Made by a program: the position numbers and the translations under genes
The notes under the pieces: generated by a model
Databases searched by the model: none
Seen by the model: the letters and a program-made list of their open reading frames with translations, nothing else
Told to the model about the DNA's origin: nothing
Shown here: positions 25,442-34,303 of the stretch, piece by piece
How the letters are laid out: each line of letters opens with the position of its first letter
Position numbering within the stretch: position 1 is the first letter of the stretch
Assembly: GCA_017441765.1 (NCBI GenBank)
Contig: JAFRVK010000047.1
Location: 1 to 64,000, forward strand
DNA: 64,000 nt
DNA from: Erysipelotrichaceae bacterium
GTDB taxonomy: Bacteria > Bacillota_I > Bacilli_A > Erysipelotrichales > Erysipelotrichaceae
Direction: 5' to 3'

Positions 25442-26248
25442 ATGGCAGAATTTTCTATGAACAGTTTCCTATTAACAGACAAGGTAGCATTAGTCACAGG
25501 AGCCAGTGACGGTATCGGTTTCGGTATCGCCTGCGGAATGGCTAAAGCTGGAGCGAAGATCGTCTTCAACAGCAGAAACCAGGAAAAAGTAGATGCGGCG
25601 ATCGCCAGATACAAAGAGAACGGAGTCGATGCCAGAGGTTTTGTCTGCGATGTCACGGATGAAGAAGCCGTCAGGGAAATGGTTAGAACGATCAAGGAAG
25701 AGATCGGGGTCATCGATATCCTGGTAAACAATGCGGCCATCATCAAGAGAGTACCGATGACGGAAATGGATGAAAAGGATTTTCGAAAGATCATCGATAC
25801 CGATCTGGTGGCGCCTTATATCGTATCCAAAGCCGTCATTCCCGATATGATCGAAAAAGGTCACGGCAAGATCATCAATATCTGCTCGATGATGTCTGAA
25901 CTGGGCAGGGAGACGGTATCGGCATATGCGGCAGCCAAAGGCGGACTGAAGATGCTGACAAGAAACATCTGTTCAGAATACGGCGGAGCCAATATCCAGT
26001 GCAACGCCATCGGCCCGGGCTATATCGCAACCAAACAGACGGCACCGTTAAGAGAAAGACAGCCTGACGGATCAAGAAGCCCGTTCGATCAGTTTATCAT
26101 CTCCAAGACTCCTGTCGGCAGATGGGGAGATGTCGAAGATCTGATGGGACCGGCCGTATTCCTGGCCAGCGATGCTTCTGATTTCGTCAATGGACATATC
26201 CTTTATGTCGATGGCGGTATCCTTGCCTATATCGGGAAACAGCCATAA
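25442..26248 (+). CDS. SDR oxidoreductase, gluconate 5-dehydrogenase / DhuD-like
   Basis: Classical short-chain dehydrogenase of 268 aa. Cofactor motif TGASDGIGFGIA (about residue 19), NNAA, the catalytic Ser of NICSMMS, and Tyr/Lys in SAYAAAKGG; GPGYIATKQT follows. It resembles gluconate 5-dehydrogenase and KduD/DhuD proteins that reduce a 5-keto sugar acid. In DhuI/DhuD pathways the SDR reduces 3-deoxy-D-glycero-2,5-hexodiulosonate to KDG; its place directly after kdgA and kdgK favours that role, with the DhuI-like isomerase at 17.2 kb as partner. An IdnO-type role on 5-ketogluconate cannot be excluded. Confidence 0.85.
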   Translation: MAEFSMNSFLLTDKVALVTGASDGIGFGIACGMAKAGAKIVFNSRNQEKVDAAIARYKENGVDARGFVCDVTDEEAVREMVRTIKEEIGVIDILVNNAAIIKRVPMTEMDEKDFRKIIDTDLVAPYIVSKAVIPDMIEKGHGKIINICSMMSELGRETVSAYAAAKGGLKMLTRNICSEYGGANIQCNAIGPGYIATKQTAPLRERQPDGSRSPFDQFIISKTPVGRWGDVEDLMGPAVFLASDASDFVNGHILYVDGGILAYIGKQP

Positions 26249-26272
26249 GAGGCACGGTAGAAAGAGATCATT

Positions 26273-27337
26273 ATGAAACAGAATTTCCTTCCGAGATATA
26301 CGATCGGCACAGACGCTTTTGAAATGATCCGGAAGATCGTTCTGCCTTATGGAAACAGGATAGGACTGATCTATGGAGAAAAAGCCTTTTCAGCCAGCAG
26401 AGAAAAGCTTCTTCCTGCCTTAGAGGATTTCGAGATCGTTCATCAGGAAGTCTATGGAAAAGAGGCATCCTATGCCAATATCAACAGGCTGAAGAACTGT
26501 CCCCAGCTCAAGGAAGCAGACGCTCTTCTGGCAGTCGGAGGAGGCAAATGCCTTGATGTCGTCAAGACCGTAGGAGACATGCTGGAGAAACCGGTATTCA
26601 CGGTTGCCAGCATCGCTTCGACCTGCGCTGCCGTAACAAAGATCGCCATCATTCACAACGATGACGGATCGTTCAAAGAGATCTATCGGCTGAAGAATGT
26701 CCCGGTACACTGCTTCATCGACCCGGAAATCATCGTCCATGCGCCATCAGAGTATTTCTGGGCAGGCATGGGGGATACGATGGCCAAACATGTGGAAAGC
26801 GTCTTTTCTTCCAGAAATGATGTGACGGATTTTGAAAGCAGTTTCGGCGTCGCCGTCTCTGAATTGTGCTATGAACCGATTCTGGAAAAAGGCGAGAAAG
26901 CCTATAATGATGTGCGAAGACATATCGTATCTGCGGAAGTGGAGGATGTGATCAAATCGATCATCATCGCTACCGGAACAGTTTCCGTCAGTGTCGATCC
27001 GAACTACAATTCCGCTCTGGCTCACGCTCTGTATTACGGGCTGACGGTCAGGGAGTGGATGGAGCGGAAACATCTGCATGGCGAGATCGTATCCTATGGG
27101 ACGCTGGTTCAGCTGATGCTGGATGGACAGCAGGAGGAACTGGAAAGAGTCTACGGATTCAACAGGAAAGTCAAGCTTCCTGTCTGTCTGAAGGATCTGG
27201 ATCTGGAAAAAGAAGATCCGCTGGATGATGTCCTGGATGCAACCATCATCAATCCGGAACTGGATCATATCCCGTATCCGATCACAAAACAGATGGTCAG
27301 AGATGCCATCGACAAACTGGAAGATTATAAGGGATAA
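26273..27337 (+). CDS. Glycerol-dehydrogenase-like metal-dependent dehydrogenase
   Basis: A 354-aa member of the GldA/EgsA branch of iron-type dehydrogenases. LLAVGGGKCLDVVKTVGD binds NAD; IASTCAAVTKIAI is the next conserved loop. Metal ligands are likely the Asp of AGMGDTMAKHVES, the His of SALAHALYYGL and the His of MERKHLHGEIVSYGT. Start ATG 26273 has AGAGAT only, a modest ribosome site, 24 bases after the SDR stop. It may oxidise or reduce glyceraldehyde, glycerol or a keto-acid from the uronate pathway; the exact substrate is unknown. A minus-strand terminator-bearing small gene follows. Confidence 0.85.
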   Translation: MKQNFLPRYTIGTDAFEMIRKIVLPYGNRIGLIYGEKAFSASREKLLPALEDFEIVHQEVYGKEASYANINRLKNCPQLKEADALLAVGGGKCLDVVKTVGDMLEKPVFTVASIASTCAAVTKIAIIHNDDGSFKEIYRLKNVPVHCFIDPEIIVHAPSEYFWAGMGDTMAKHVESVFSSRNDVTDFESSFGVAVSELCYEPILEKGEKAYNDVRRHIVSAEVEDVIKSIIIATGTVSVSVDPNYNSALAHALYYGLTVREWMERKHLHGEIVSYGTLVQLMLDGQQEELERVYGFNRKVKLPVCLKDLDLEKEDPLDDVLDATIINPELDHIPYPITKQMVRDAIDKLEDYKG

Positions 27338-27342
27338 AAAAA

Positions 27343-27356
27343 GAAGCTTACGCTTC
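27343..27356 (-). terminator. Terminator for the small minus-strand gene
   Basis: On the minus strand GAAGC-GTAA-GCTTC is followed by seven T residues, directly after the stop of the 74-aa gene. On the plus strand the hairpin has no T run, so it may leave the uronate operon readthrough intact. Confidence 0.65.
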
Positions 27357-27581
27357 CTATTGAAGATATCTGGTCGGTATGAGTGCCAGGATGATGGTTA
27401 TGGCCAGGATGACGATCGCCGTCTTTCTGAGCTTTATCTCTTTCTCGTTGTACTGCAGAGGAATGGAGGTCTTCTGCTGCCTGGTGGAAAAAGAGACTCT
27501 GACATAGCCGATCATAAAGATCCCGATGAAGGCACCGATATACATCAGGATATCTCTGATCGTAACAAACACTTTAATCAT
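27357..27581 (-). CDS. Small two-helix membrane protein, antisense inside the uronate operon
   Basis: A 74-aa protein with two hydrophobic helices (about residues 8-27 and 53-70) joined by a polar, charged loop (RQQKTSIPLQYNEKEIKLRK). I do not recognise a family. It is read against the surrounding uronate genes, has no strong ribosome site (only GAGTTT before ATG), but has a TATAAA-like box upstream and a good terminator right after its stop, so it is probably a real monocistronic gene. Role unknown. It splits the operon into uxaC-to-dehydrogenase and racemase-to-PPC halves. Confidence 0.5.
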   Translation of the reverse strand: MIKVFVTIRDILMYIGAFIGIFMIGYVRVSFSTRQQKTSIPLQYNEKEIKLRKTAIVILAITIILALIPTRYLQ

Positions 27582-27628
27582 AAACTCATTTTATAACATA
27601 CCTATCGTTCATACAAGGAGGACGAAAC

Positions 27629-28279
27629 ATGAAAGTCGTACTGATTCACACAAGCCCCGTTTCTTTAAATGATTTGAAAGCATTATTCAAGGAGATCGTT
27701 CCTGAAGTGGAAATGGTCAACATCATTGATGATTCCCTGCTGGATGAAGTCAAAAAGGTCGGTCATATCAATTCCAGCATCATCTCCCGCATGTGCAGCT
27801 ATGTCCAGGTTGCCAAGACGCTGGAACCTGATCTGATCTTCAATCAGTGTTCCTCGGTAGGAGAAGCTTTTGATATCGCCAGGACACAGGCTTCCTGCAA
27901 GACGCTGAAAATCGATGAACCGATGGCAGAAAAAGCAGTCGAGCTCGGTTCAAAGATCGGAGTCGTAGCGACAGTCGCTTCGACGATGGCTCCAAGCTGC
28001 AACCTGGTGAGACGCAAGGCTCTGGAAGCAGGCAAAGAAGTCGAGGTCAGAGAATATCTGGTCAACGGAGCGCTGGATATCCTGATGAGCGGCGATGTAC
28101 AGAAACACAACGAACTGGTCATCGAAGTGATCCGGAAAGCGGAAGAAGAAAACGATGTCGTCGTACTGGCACAGGGCTCTATGACAGCGATCCTGCCGTT
28201 GCTGACAGAAACAACGAAACCGATTCTGACCTCGCCAAGACTGGCTGTAGAAAGAGTCAGAAAGGAACTGGGTCTTTGA
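27629..28279 (+). CDS. Asp/Glu/hydantoin racemase-family protein
   Basis: A 216-aa protein of the aspartate/glutamate racemase superfamily. The N-terminal strand is VLIHTSPVS; the first-half catalytic Cys lies in IFNQCSSVGEA (about residue 73). VVATVASTMAPSCNLVRR carries a second Cys (about residue 130), and ALDILMSGDVQKHNELV is the C-terminal conserved part. AGGAGG precedes ATG. It overlaps the DUF1537 kinase by one base. These proteins are often linked with DUF1537 kinases in acid-sugar loci, where they may epimerise or decarboxylate a keto-acid sugar; no specific substrate can be named. Confidence 0.82.
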   Translation: MKVVLIHTSPVSLNDLKALFKEIVPEVEMVNIIDDSLLDEVKKVGHINSSIISRMCSYVQVAKTLEPDLIFNQCSSVGEAFDIARTQASCKTLKIDEPMAEKAVELGSKIGVVATVASTMAPSCNLVRRKALEAGKEVEVREYLVNGALDILMSGDVQKHNELVIEVIRKAEEENDVVVLAQGSMTAILPLLTETTKPILTSPRLAVERVRKELGL

Positions 28280-29703
28280 TGAATCTTTCTGCTGCGATCC
28301 TGAATGATTACGCTTATCCTGATCTGAATGCCGATGAACTGCTGAAGAAAGCAGCGACAGAAGACGATCGTGTTTTTGTCGTGCTGGATGATGATCCTAC
28401 CGGTGTGCAATGTGTCCATGACATCAATGTCTATACGGAATGGTCATATGAGACGATGCGGGAGGCGATGAGGAAGGAAAAACTTTTCTTCCTTCTGACG
28501 AATTCCCGTTCCCTTTCAGCAGAAAAATCAAAACAGATGCATCAGGAGATCGCGGAAACGATCGCGGCTGCCGCAAAAAAAACAAAAAGAAACTATCTTT
28601 TGGTGTCCAGAAGTGATTCGACATTAAGAGGACATTATCCCTTGGAGACCGATATCCTTTCAGAACAGCTGATCAGGGATTATGGAAAACTGGATGGCGA
28701 GATCCTTTTTCCGTTTTTCAAGGAAGGCGGAAGATACACCATAAACAATATCCACTATATCCGTTACGGAAACGAACTGATCCCCTGTGCGGAAAGCGAG
28801 TTCGCTCTGGATACGACTTTTTCATACAAATCTTCCGATCTGTGCGAGTACATCGAAGAAAAGACAGAAGGAAGATACAGAAAGGAAGATGTCATGTGCT
28901 TTTCGCTGGAAGAGCTGCGGAAAGCTGATATCAACGAACTGACACAGAAACTTTTAACAGCTTCAGATGGAAGAAAGATCGTTGTCAATGCGATCGATTA
29001 TATCGATGTCAAGATCTTCTGCATCGCTCTGTTCAATGCGTTGAAGCAGGGCAAGATCTTCGTGTTCCGCTGTGCCGGTTCTCTGGTGAAGTGTCTTGGT
29101 GCAGTAGAGGATAAGGATCTGCTGAAGAAAGAAGAGATGCTTCCAGAAGAAACGGAAGAAGGCGGAATCATCGCTGTAGGTTCCCATACCGATAAAACAA
29201 CAAGACAGCTTAAAAAGCTGCTGGAACTTGATGACGTGGAAGAGATCGCATTTTGTTCCTCGGTCATCCTTGAGGGAGAAGAAGAAACGGAAACGGAAAT
29301 CAAAAGGTGCCTGATACTGGAAGAAGAAGCGATCCAAAAAGGAAAGACAGCTGTCGTCTATACTGAAAGAGAAGTCATGCATCTCCCCGGAGAAAGCAGG
29401 GAAGAGGCGCTTGCGTTGAGTGTGAAAATCTCCGAAGCGTTCCTGCGTCTAGTCAGAGATCTGAAGGTCAAACCTGCATTTGTATTGGCTAAAGGAGGGA
29501 TCACTTCATCTGACATCGGCGTCAAAGCGCTCGGCGTGCGCAAGGCTCTGGTATTGGGACAGATCAGGCCGGGTGTTCCGGTCTGGAAAACAGACAGAGA
29601 CAGCCGATTCCCCGATATTCCTTACATCATCTTTCCGGGAAACGTGGGAGATGATGAAACGCTGAAAGAAGCAGTACAGATACTGACGAAGGAGAACGGA
29701 TAA
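28279..29703 (+). CDS. DUF1537 four-carbon acid-sugar kinase family protein
   Basis: ATP-dependent kinase of 474 aa of the family that includes OtnK, DtnK and LtnK tetronate kinases. The N-terminal substrate domain begins VVLDDDPTGVQCVHD and has NSRSLS and SRSDSTLRGHYPLE; the C-terminal ATP domain has LAKGGITSSDIGVKALG, GQIRPGVPVW and FPGNVGDDETL. It starts at ATG 28279, overlapping the racemase stop (TGATG), and its own stop overlaps the uxuA start (TAATG), so it is fully embedded in the hexuronate operon. No tetronate dehydrogenase or decarboxylase is beside it, so the true substrate may be a longer keto-acid sugar. Confidence 0.88.
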   Translation: MNLSAAILNDYAYPDLNADELLKKAATEDDRVFVVLDDDPTGVQCVHDINVYTEWSYETMREAMRKEKLFFLLTNSRSLSAEKSKQMHQEIAETIAAAAKKTKRNYLLVSRSDSTLRGHYPLETDILSEQLIRDYGKLDGEILFPFFKEGGRYTINNIHYIRYGNELIPCAESEFALDTTFSYKSSDLCEYIEEKTEGRYRKEDVMCFSLEELRKADINELTQKLLTASDGRKIVVNAIDYIDVKIFCIALFNALKQGKIFVFRCAGSLVKCLGAVEDKDLLKKEEMLPEETEEGGIIAVGSHTDKTTRQLKKLLELDDVEEIAFCSSVILEGEEETETEIKRCLILEEEAIQKGKTAVVYTEREVMHLPGESREEALALSVKISEAFLRLVRDLKVKPAFVLAKGGITSSDIGVKALGVRKALVLGQIRPGVPVWKTDRDSRFPDIPYIIFPGNVGDDETLKEAVQILTKENG

Positions 29704-30773
29704 TGGAAATGACCATGCGCTGGTACGGATCGAAGCACGATACCGTAACCCTGAAACAGATCAGACAGATCCGCTATGTCACAGGAGTGATCACGACACT
29801 CTATGATAAACAGCCCGGAGAAGTATGGAAACAGGAAGAGATCAGAGCCCTGAAGAAAGAAGTGACAGATGCCGGACTGAACCTTTCCGGAATCGAATCC
29901 GTGAATGTCCATGACGACATCAAGACCGGAAAGGGCGATAGGGAAAAGTATATCGACAACTATATAGAAACGCTGGAAAACCTGGGGAAAGAAGATATCC
30001 ATCTGGTGTGCTACAACTTCATGCCGGTCTTCGACTGGACCCGGACGGAACTGGCAAGAGTCAGACCTGACGGTTCGACCGTGCTGGCTTATACCCAGAA
30101 AGCTGTCGACGAACTGATACCGGAAAAAATGTTTGAATCCATATCCGGTGATATGAATGGTACAGTCATGCCGGGCTGGGAACCGGAAAGAATGGCTCAC
30201 GTCAAGGAACTCTTCGAGATGTATTCCGATGTCGATGAAGAAAAGCTCTTTGCCAATCTGAAATATTTCCTGGAAAGGATCATGCCTGTATGTAACGAAT
30301 ACGACATCCGGATGGCCATCCATCCCGATGACCCTGCCTGGTCCGTGTTCGGACTGCCAAGAATCATCACCAATAAACAGAACATTCTGAGAATGATGGA
30401 AATGGTCGATGATGTACACAATGGCGTGACCTTCTGTGCCGGATCGTACGGAACCGATCTGAAGAATGATCTTCCGGATATGATACGGTCACTGAAAGGA
30501 AGGATCCATTTCGCTCATGTCAGGAACCTGAAGTTCAATGCTCCTGATGATTTTGAAGAAGCAGCTCATCTGTCAGCGGATGGCAGCTTCGATCTTTACG
30601 AGATAGTAAAGGCTTTATATGAGATCGGCTTCGACGGACCGATACGTCCTGACCACGGAAGGATGATCTGGGATGAAGTCGCCATGCCAGGTTACGGGCT
30701 GTATGACAGGGCTCTGGGAGCGGCCTATATCTGTGGGCTTTGGGAAGCGATAGAAAAGAACGGAACACAATGA
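29703..30773 (+). CDS. uxuA: Mannonate dehydratase
   Basis: Mn/Fe-dependent UxuA, 356 aa, converting D-mannonate to KDG. The TIM-barrel start MRWYGSKHDTVTLKQIRQI is characteristic, followed by GIESVNVHDDIK, LVCYNFMPVFDWTRTEL, the metal-binding MAIHPDDPAWSVFGLPRI (seen as IHPDDP), CAGSYG in place of the more common CTGS, HFAHVRNLKF and RPDHGRMIW. All segments are in order. Start codon overlaps the DUF1537 stop by one base and its stop overlaps the uxuB-like start by four bases. It completes the glucuronate branch with uxaC and the reductase downstream. Confidence 0.96.
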   Translation: MEMTMRWYGSKHDTVTLKQIRQIRYVTGVITTLYDKQPGEVWKQEEIRALKKEVTDAGLNLSGIESVNVHDDIKTGKGDREKYIDNYIETLENLGKEDIHLVCYNFMPVFDWTRTELARVRPDGSTVLAYTQKAVDELIPEKMFESISGDMNGTVMPGWEPERMAHVKELFEMYSDVDEEKLFANLKYFLERIMPVCNEYDIRMAIHPDDPAWSVFGLPRIITNKQNILRMMEMVDDVHNGVTFCAGSYGTDLKNDLPDMIRSLKGRIHFAHVRNLKFNAPDDFEEAAHLSADGSFDLYEIVKALYEIGFDGPIRPDHGRMIWDEVAMPGYGLYDRALGAAYICGLWEAIEKNGTQ

Positions 30774-32266
30774 AACTCGAAGATGTAACGAAAGAAAAAG
30801 AACTCTGGATCAGAAAAGGATATGAAATCTTTTCCTATGACCGGGAGAAGATGATCACAGAAACAAAAGAAGAACCGGAATGGGTCCACTTCGGATCAGG
30901 AAATCTCTTTCGGGCTTTCCAGGCTGTCTTCTGCGACAGGCTTCTTGATGAAGGTGTATTGGATAAAGGAATCATTCTGGTCGGAGGAAGAAACTCCGAA
31001 CTGATCGACAGATACTACCGCGCTTTTGACAATCTGCATATCGCCGTAACGCTGAAGGCGGATGGAAGCATCATCAAGAGAGTCGTCGGATCGATCGCTG
31101 AATCACTGAAGATCGAAGACACGGAAAGGCTGAAAGAAATCTTTGCGCGTCCATCTTTAAAAGTCGTATCGTTTACGATCACGGAAAAAGGCTACCGTAT
31201 CGACGAAGAGAATCCTTATTTTGAAACGATCGCTTCCTTGCTGCATCACAGATACGAAGAAGGCGCCTATCCTCTGACAATGAGTTCCCATGACAACTGT
31301 TCCCATAACGGAGATGTCCTGAAGAAAGCTGTCATGCATTATGTCGATAAATATGATGATGAATCATTCAAGAACTACACAGAATCAAAGATCAGCTTCC
31401 CAATCTCGATGATCGACAAGATCACGCCTCGGCCCGATCAGAGGATCGCCAAGATCCTGAAAGAAGATGGCGTGGAAGAGATCGATGATCTGGATCCGAA
31501 CTATTATCTCAACTGTTTTTCCAACGCGGAAGAAAGTGAATACCTGGTTATCGAAAACGATTTCCGCAACGGCCGTCCTGCCTGGAACAATGTCATTTTT
31601 ACCGATAGAGAAACTGTAGACAAGACCGAGAAGATGAAAGTCTGTACCTGCCTGAATCCCGTCCATACCTCCTTGGCTATCTTTGGCTGTCTTTTGGATC
31701 ACCACCTGATTTATGAAGAGATGAAAGACAGGGAACTGTCGCTGCTGGCCAGACACATCGGTTATGACGAAGGACTTCCGATGGTGACAGACCCGAAGAT
31801 CATGGACCCGAAAGAATTCCTGGATACGGTGATCGATATCAGGCTTCCTAACCCGTATATGCCTGATGCGCCGCAACGGATCGCCATGGATACCTCGCAG
31901 AAACTGCCGATCAGGTTTGGAGAAACCCTGAAAGCATACATCAGACAGGGGAAGGATCTGAACGAACTGACCTGTATCCCTCTGGTGTTTTCCGGCTGGC
32001 TCAGATATCTGACAGGCATCAATGACAAAGGTGAGACCTTTGAACTGTCGAGCGACCCTTTACTGGAAGAGGTCGTGCCATTGATGTCCGGATACCGTCT
32101 GGGTGACACAGTCAAGGAAGAGGATCTTCTTCCATTATTAAGCAACAAAAAGATCTTTGGCATCGACCTGGTGAAAGCGGGTCTGAGTGACAGGATCATC
32201 TCTTATCTCAATGAAATGATGAAGGGACCGGGAGCGGTCAGAAGGACGCTAAAGAAGTATGTTTAA
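30770..32266 (+). CDS. uxuB: Fructuronate reductase-like mannitol dehydrogenase family protein
   Basis: NADH-dependent reductase of 498 aa, expected to interconvert D-fructuronate and D-mannonate. HFGSGNLFRAFQAVF (about residues 38-52) is the nucleotide motif, and MKVCTCLNPVHTSLAI (about residue 290) carries Lys, Asn and His of the active site. It differs from the other family member at 17992, whose motif is GGGNFLRAF. Start at ATG 30770 overlapping the uxuA stop (ATGA). The pairing with uxuA supports the uxuB name; the CTC insertion in the K-x-N-x-H region is a slight departure from E. coli UxuB. Confidence 0.88.
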   Translation: MKLEDVTKEKELWIRKGYEIFSYDREKMITETKEEPEWVHFGSGNLFRAFQAVFCDRLLDEGVLDKGIILVGGRNSELIDRYYRAFDNLHIAVTLKADGSIIKRVVGSIAESLKIEDTERLKEIFARPSLKVVSFTITEKGYRIDEENPYFETIASLLHHRYEEGAYPLTMSSHDNCSHNGDVLKKAVMHYVDKYDDESFKNYTESKISFPISMIDKITPRPDQRIAKILKEDGVEEIDDLDPNYYLNCFSNAEESEYLVIENDFRNGRPAWNNVIFTDRETVDKTEKMKVCTCLNPVHTSLAIFGCLLDHHLIYEEMKDRELSLLARHIGYDEGLPMVTDPKIMDPKEFLDTVIDIRLPNPYMPDAPQRIAMDTSQKLPIRFGETLKAYIRQGKDLNELTCIPLVFSGWLRYLTGINDKGETFELSSDPLLEEVVPLMSGYRLGDTVKEEDLLPLLSNKKIFGIDLVKAGLSDRIISYLNEMMKGPGAVRRTLKKYV

Positions 32267-32459
32267 ACACAAAACGGATTATCTGATACTGCTGTTTATG
32301 ATCGTGATGATGGTGATTTCCTTAAAATGGAGCGGATCTTTGACTGACTGGTGGGATGCTCTGATCAACGGAAAACAGCTGAATGTGGTCTCGATCATTT
32401 ATCTGTGCTCGCTGATCGGGATCGTGATCTGCGTCTTTCTGAAGTATCAGGGAAAATAG
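32259..32459 (+). CDS. Small two-helix membrane protein
   Basis: A 66-aa protein with two hydrophobic helices (about residues 8-23 and 43-60) and a Trp-rich loop (SLTDWWDALINGK). It overlaps the 3' end of the uxuB-like gene by eight bases and lies 14 bases before the transketolase half, so it is part of the operon. I recognise no family. Its size and place suggest an accessory subunit or regulator of a membrane protein, but no partner transporter is encoded in the operon beyond the AEC permease. Confidence 0.6.
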   Translation: MFKHKTDYLILLFMIVMMVISLKWSGSLTDWWDALINGKQLNVVSIIYLCSLIGIVICVFLKYQGK

Positions 32460-32473
32460 GAAGGAACGCAAAG

Positions 32474-33331
32474 ATGGAAAAAGAAAAAATGATACATGAA
32501 CTGAAAGTCTTTGCAGCTGAGATTCGTCTGGAAACTCTGAAGATCATCGCTTCCCTGGGATCGGGACACGTGGGAGGCTCGATGTCGATCGCGGATGCGC
32601 TTGCCGTGCTGTATGGCGCAGTTATGAATGTCGATCCCAATGATCCTTTAAAGAAGGACAGAGACTGGTGTGTCTTATCCAAAGGCCATGCCGGTCCGGC
32701 GATGTATGCGACACTGGGGCTGAAGGGTTATTATCCTATAGAAGAAGCCTATACGCTCAACCGTTTCGGTTCCTCTTTTCCCTCTCATACCGATCATCTT
32801 ATGACAAAGGGTATCGATCTGACGACCGGCTCTCTTGGTCAGGGGATATCGGAAGCGGTCGGAGCGGCACTGGGCAACAGGATGCAGGGGATCGATTCCC
32901 ATGTGTTTGTGATCATTGGTGACGGGGAAGCGGACGAAGGTCAAGTCTGGGAAGCCGCCCAGTTTGCGGCACACTACAAACTGGATCATCTGATCTGTCT
33001 GGTCGATGCCAACGGACGTCAGCTGGACGGTTCGGTCGATGAAGTCATGTCGCATGGAAAGGGAATCGGTGCCAAATTTGATGCTTTCGGCTGGAAGGTG
33101 ATCGATGTCAGAGACGGAAACGATGTCGGGCAGATCTACGATGCCATAACAGAAGCCTATCAGATAACAGGACAGCCGGTCGTGCTGATCCTGAATACCG
33201 TGAAAGGAAAGGGAGCGTATTTTGCTGAAGAAACCGGAGAACACTCCTCCAAACCGTCTGCCGAGGTCATGAGCGAAGCGATCCGTCGTCTTGAAGCAGA
33301 CCTGGAAAACATCAGAAAAGAGGTACGCTGA
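32474..33331 (+). CDS. Transketolase N-terminal (TPP-binding) subunit
   Basis: A 285-aa half-transketolase. GSGHVGGSMSIADALAVLYG opens the fold, SKGHAGPAMYATLGLKGY (as SKGHAG) and TTGSLGQGISEAVGAALG follow, and GDGEADEGQVWEAAQFAAHY with LVDANGRQLDG (seen in parts) is the TPP/Mg motif GDG-N. It starts at ATG 32474 with AGGAA upstream; upstream frame extension is not supported. The C-terminal half starts at its stop codon (TGATG). Split transketolases serve secondary pathways such as apulose 4-phosphate (AptAB), sulfoquinovose (SqwGH) or DXP-like steps. Which one applies here is open. Confidence 0.92.
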   Translation: MEKEKMIHELKVFAAEIRLETLKIIASLGSGHVGGSMSIADALAVLYGAVMNVDPNDPLKKDRDWCVLSKGHAGPAMYATLGLKGYYPIEEAYTLNRFGSSFPSHTDHLMTKGIDLTTGSLGQGISEAVGAALGNRMQGIDSHVFVIIGDGEADEGQVWEAAQFAAHYKLDHLICLVDANGRQLDGSVDEVMSHGKGIGAKFDAFGWKVIDVRDGNDVGQIYDAITEAYQITGQPVVLILNTVKGKGAYFAEETGEHSSKPSAEVMSEAIRRLEADLENIRKEVR

Positions 33332-34302
33332 TGAACTATACACTGATTGGAAAACACGAGAAAGATGCACGTGACTGCCGCGACGGCTATGCCAACGCGA
33401 TGCTGAAGATCATGTCGGAAAACGACAGAGTCTTGCATATCGACTGTGACCTGGCAGGCTGTGTCAATGCCACAAAAATAAAGAAAGCATACCCTGACCG
33501 TTTCATCAATGCCGGCATCGCCGAAGCCAACGCGATGAGCATGTCCTGCGGTCTGGCTGCAACCGGTATGATCCCCTTTATGCATACCTTCGGTGTCTTT
33601 GCCGGAAGGAGGATGTTTGACCAGGCTTTCCTTTCTGCCGGATATTCGAATTGGCCGGTACATGTCGTTGGGACCGATCCCGGTGTCACTGCTGCCATCA
33701 ATGGCGCGACACACATGCCGTTTGAAGACGGAGGACTGTACAGGATCGTTCCCAATGCGGTCGTCCTGGATCCCTGCGACTATGCCCAGGCGTATTCTCT
33801 GACAGAAAAGCTGGTCGACTGCAAAAGCCTTTCCTATATGAGGCTGATCCGAAGAGGATTCAAGACAGTCTATGCGGATGGTTCTGATTTTGAAATCGGA
33901 AAAGGTGTCGTACTGAAGGAAGGAAACGATGCGACAGTGATTGCTTCAGGCATCATGATCGACAATGCCTTAAAAGCATATGAACTGCTGGAAACAGAAG
34001 ACATCCATGTCCGGGTCATCGACATGTTTACCTGGAAGCCGCTGGATGAACAGCTGGTGCTGAAAGCTGCCGAAGAAACAGGGGCGATCGTTTCTGCCGA
34101 GAATCATTTTGTCGGCAGCGGACTCGGTTCGGCGATAGCCAACCTGCTGGCAGAAAGAAAACCGACGGTCCAGGAATATATCGGTATCCATAACCGTTAC
34201 GGTCAGGTCGGTGCACAGGAAGAACTGGAAAAAGAATATGGACTGACGGCAGAAGATATTGCTGCCGCGGTAAGAAAAGCGATAGAGAGGAAGAAGATGT
34301 GA
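33331..34302 (+). CDS. Transketolase C-terminal (pyrimidine-binding) subunit
   Basis: The matching 323-aa half with the Pyr domain and the C-terminal transketolase domain. DRFINAGIAEANAMSMSCGLAATG contains the catalytic Glu that activates TPP (INAGIAEANA), PFMHTFGVFAGRRMFDQ gives the pyrimidine pocket, GTDPGVTAAINGATHMPFED lies over the substrate, and VIDMFTWKPLDEQ with SAENHFVGSGLGSAIA is the C-terminal domain. It shares one base with the N-terminal half, so equal amounts are made for a heterotetramer. The IolB-like gene begins one base after the stop. Confidence 0.92.
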   Translation: MNYTLIGKHEKDARDCRDGYANAMLKIMSENDRVLHIDCDLAGCVNATKIKKAYPDRFINAGIAEANAMSMSCGLAATGMIPFMHTFGVFAGRRMFDQAFLSAGYSNWPVHVVGTDPGVTAAINGATHMPFEDGGLYRIVPNAVVLDPCDYAQAYSLTEKLVDCKSLSYMRLIRRGFKTVYADGSDFEIGKGVVLKEGNDATVIASGIMIDNALKAYELLETEDIHVRVIDMFTWKPLDEQLVLKAAEETGAIVSAENHFVGSGLGSAIANLLAERKPTVQEYIGIHNRYGQVGAQEELEKEYGLTAEDIAAAVRKAIERKKM

Positions 34303-34303
34303 T

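Noticed and set aside
32474-34302. Transketolase split as a frameshift or pseudogene.
   Set aside because: The two halves have their own ribosome sites and complete domain sets, and overlap by one base, which is the normal arrangement of two-subunit transketolases.
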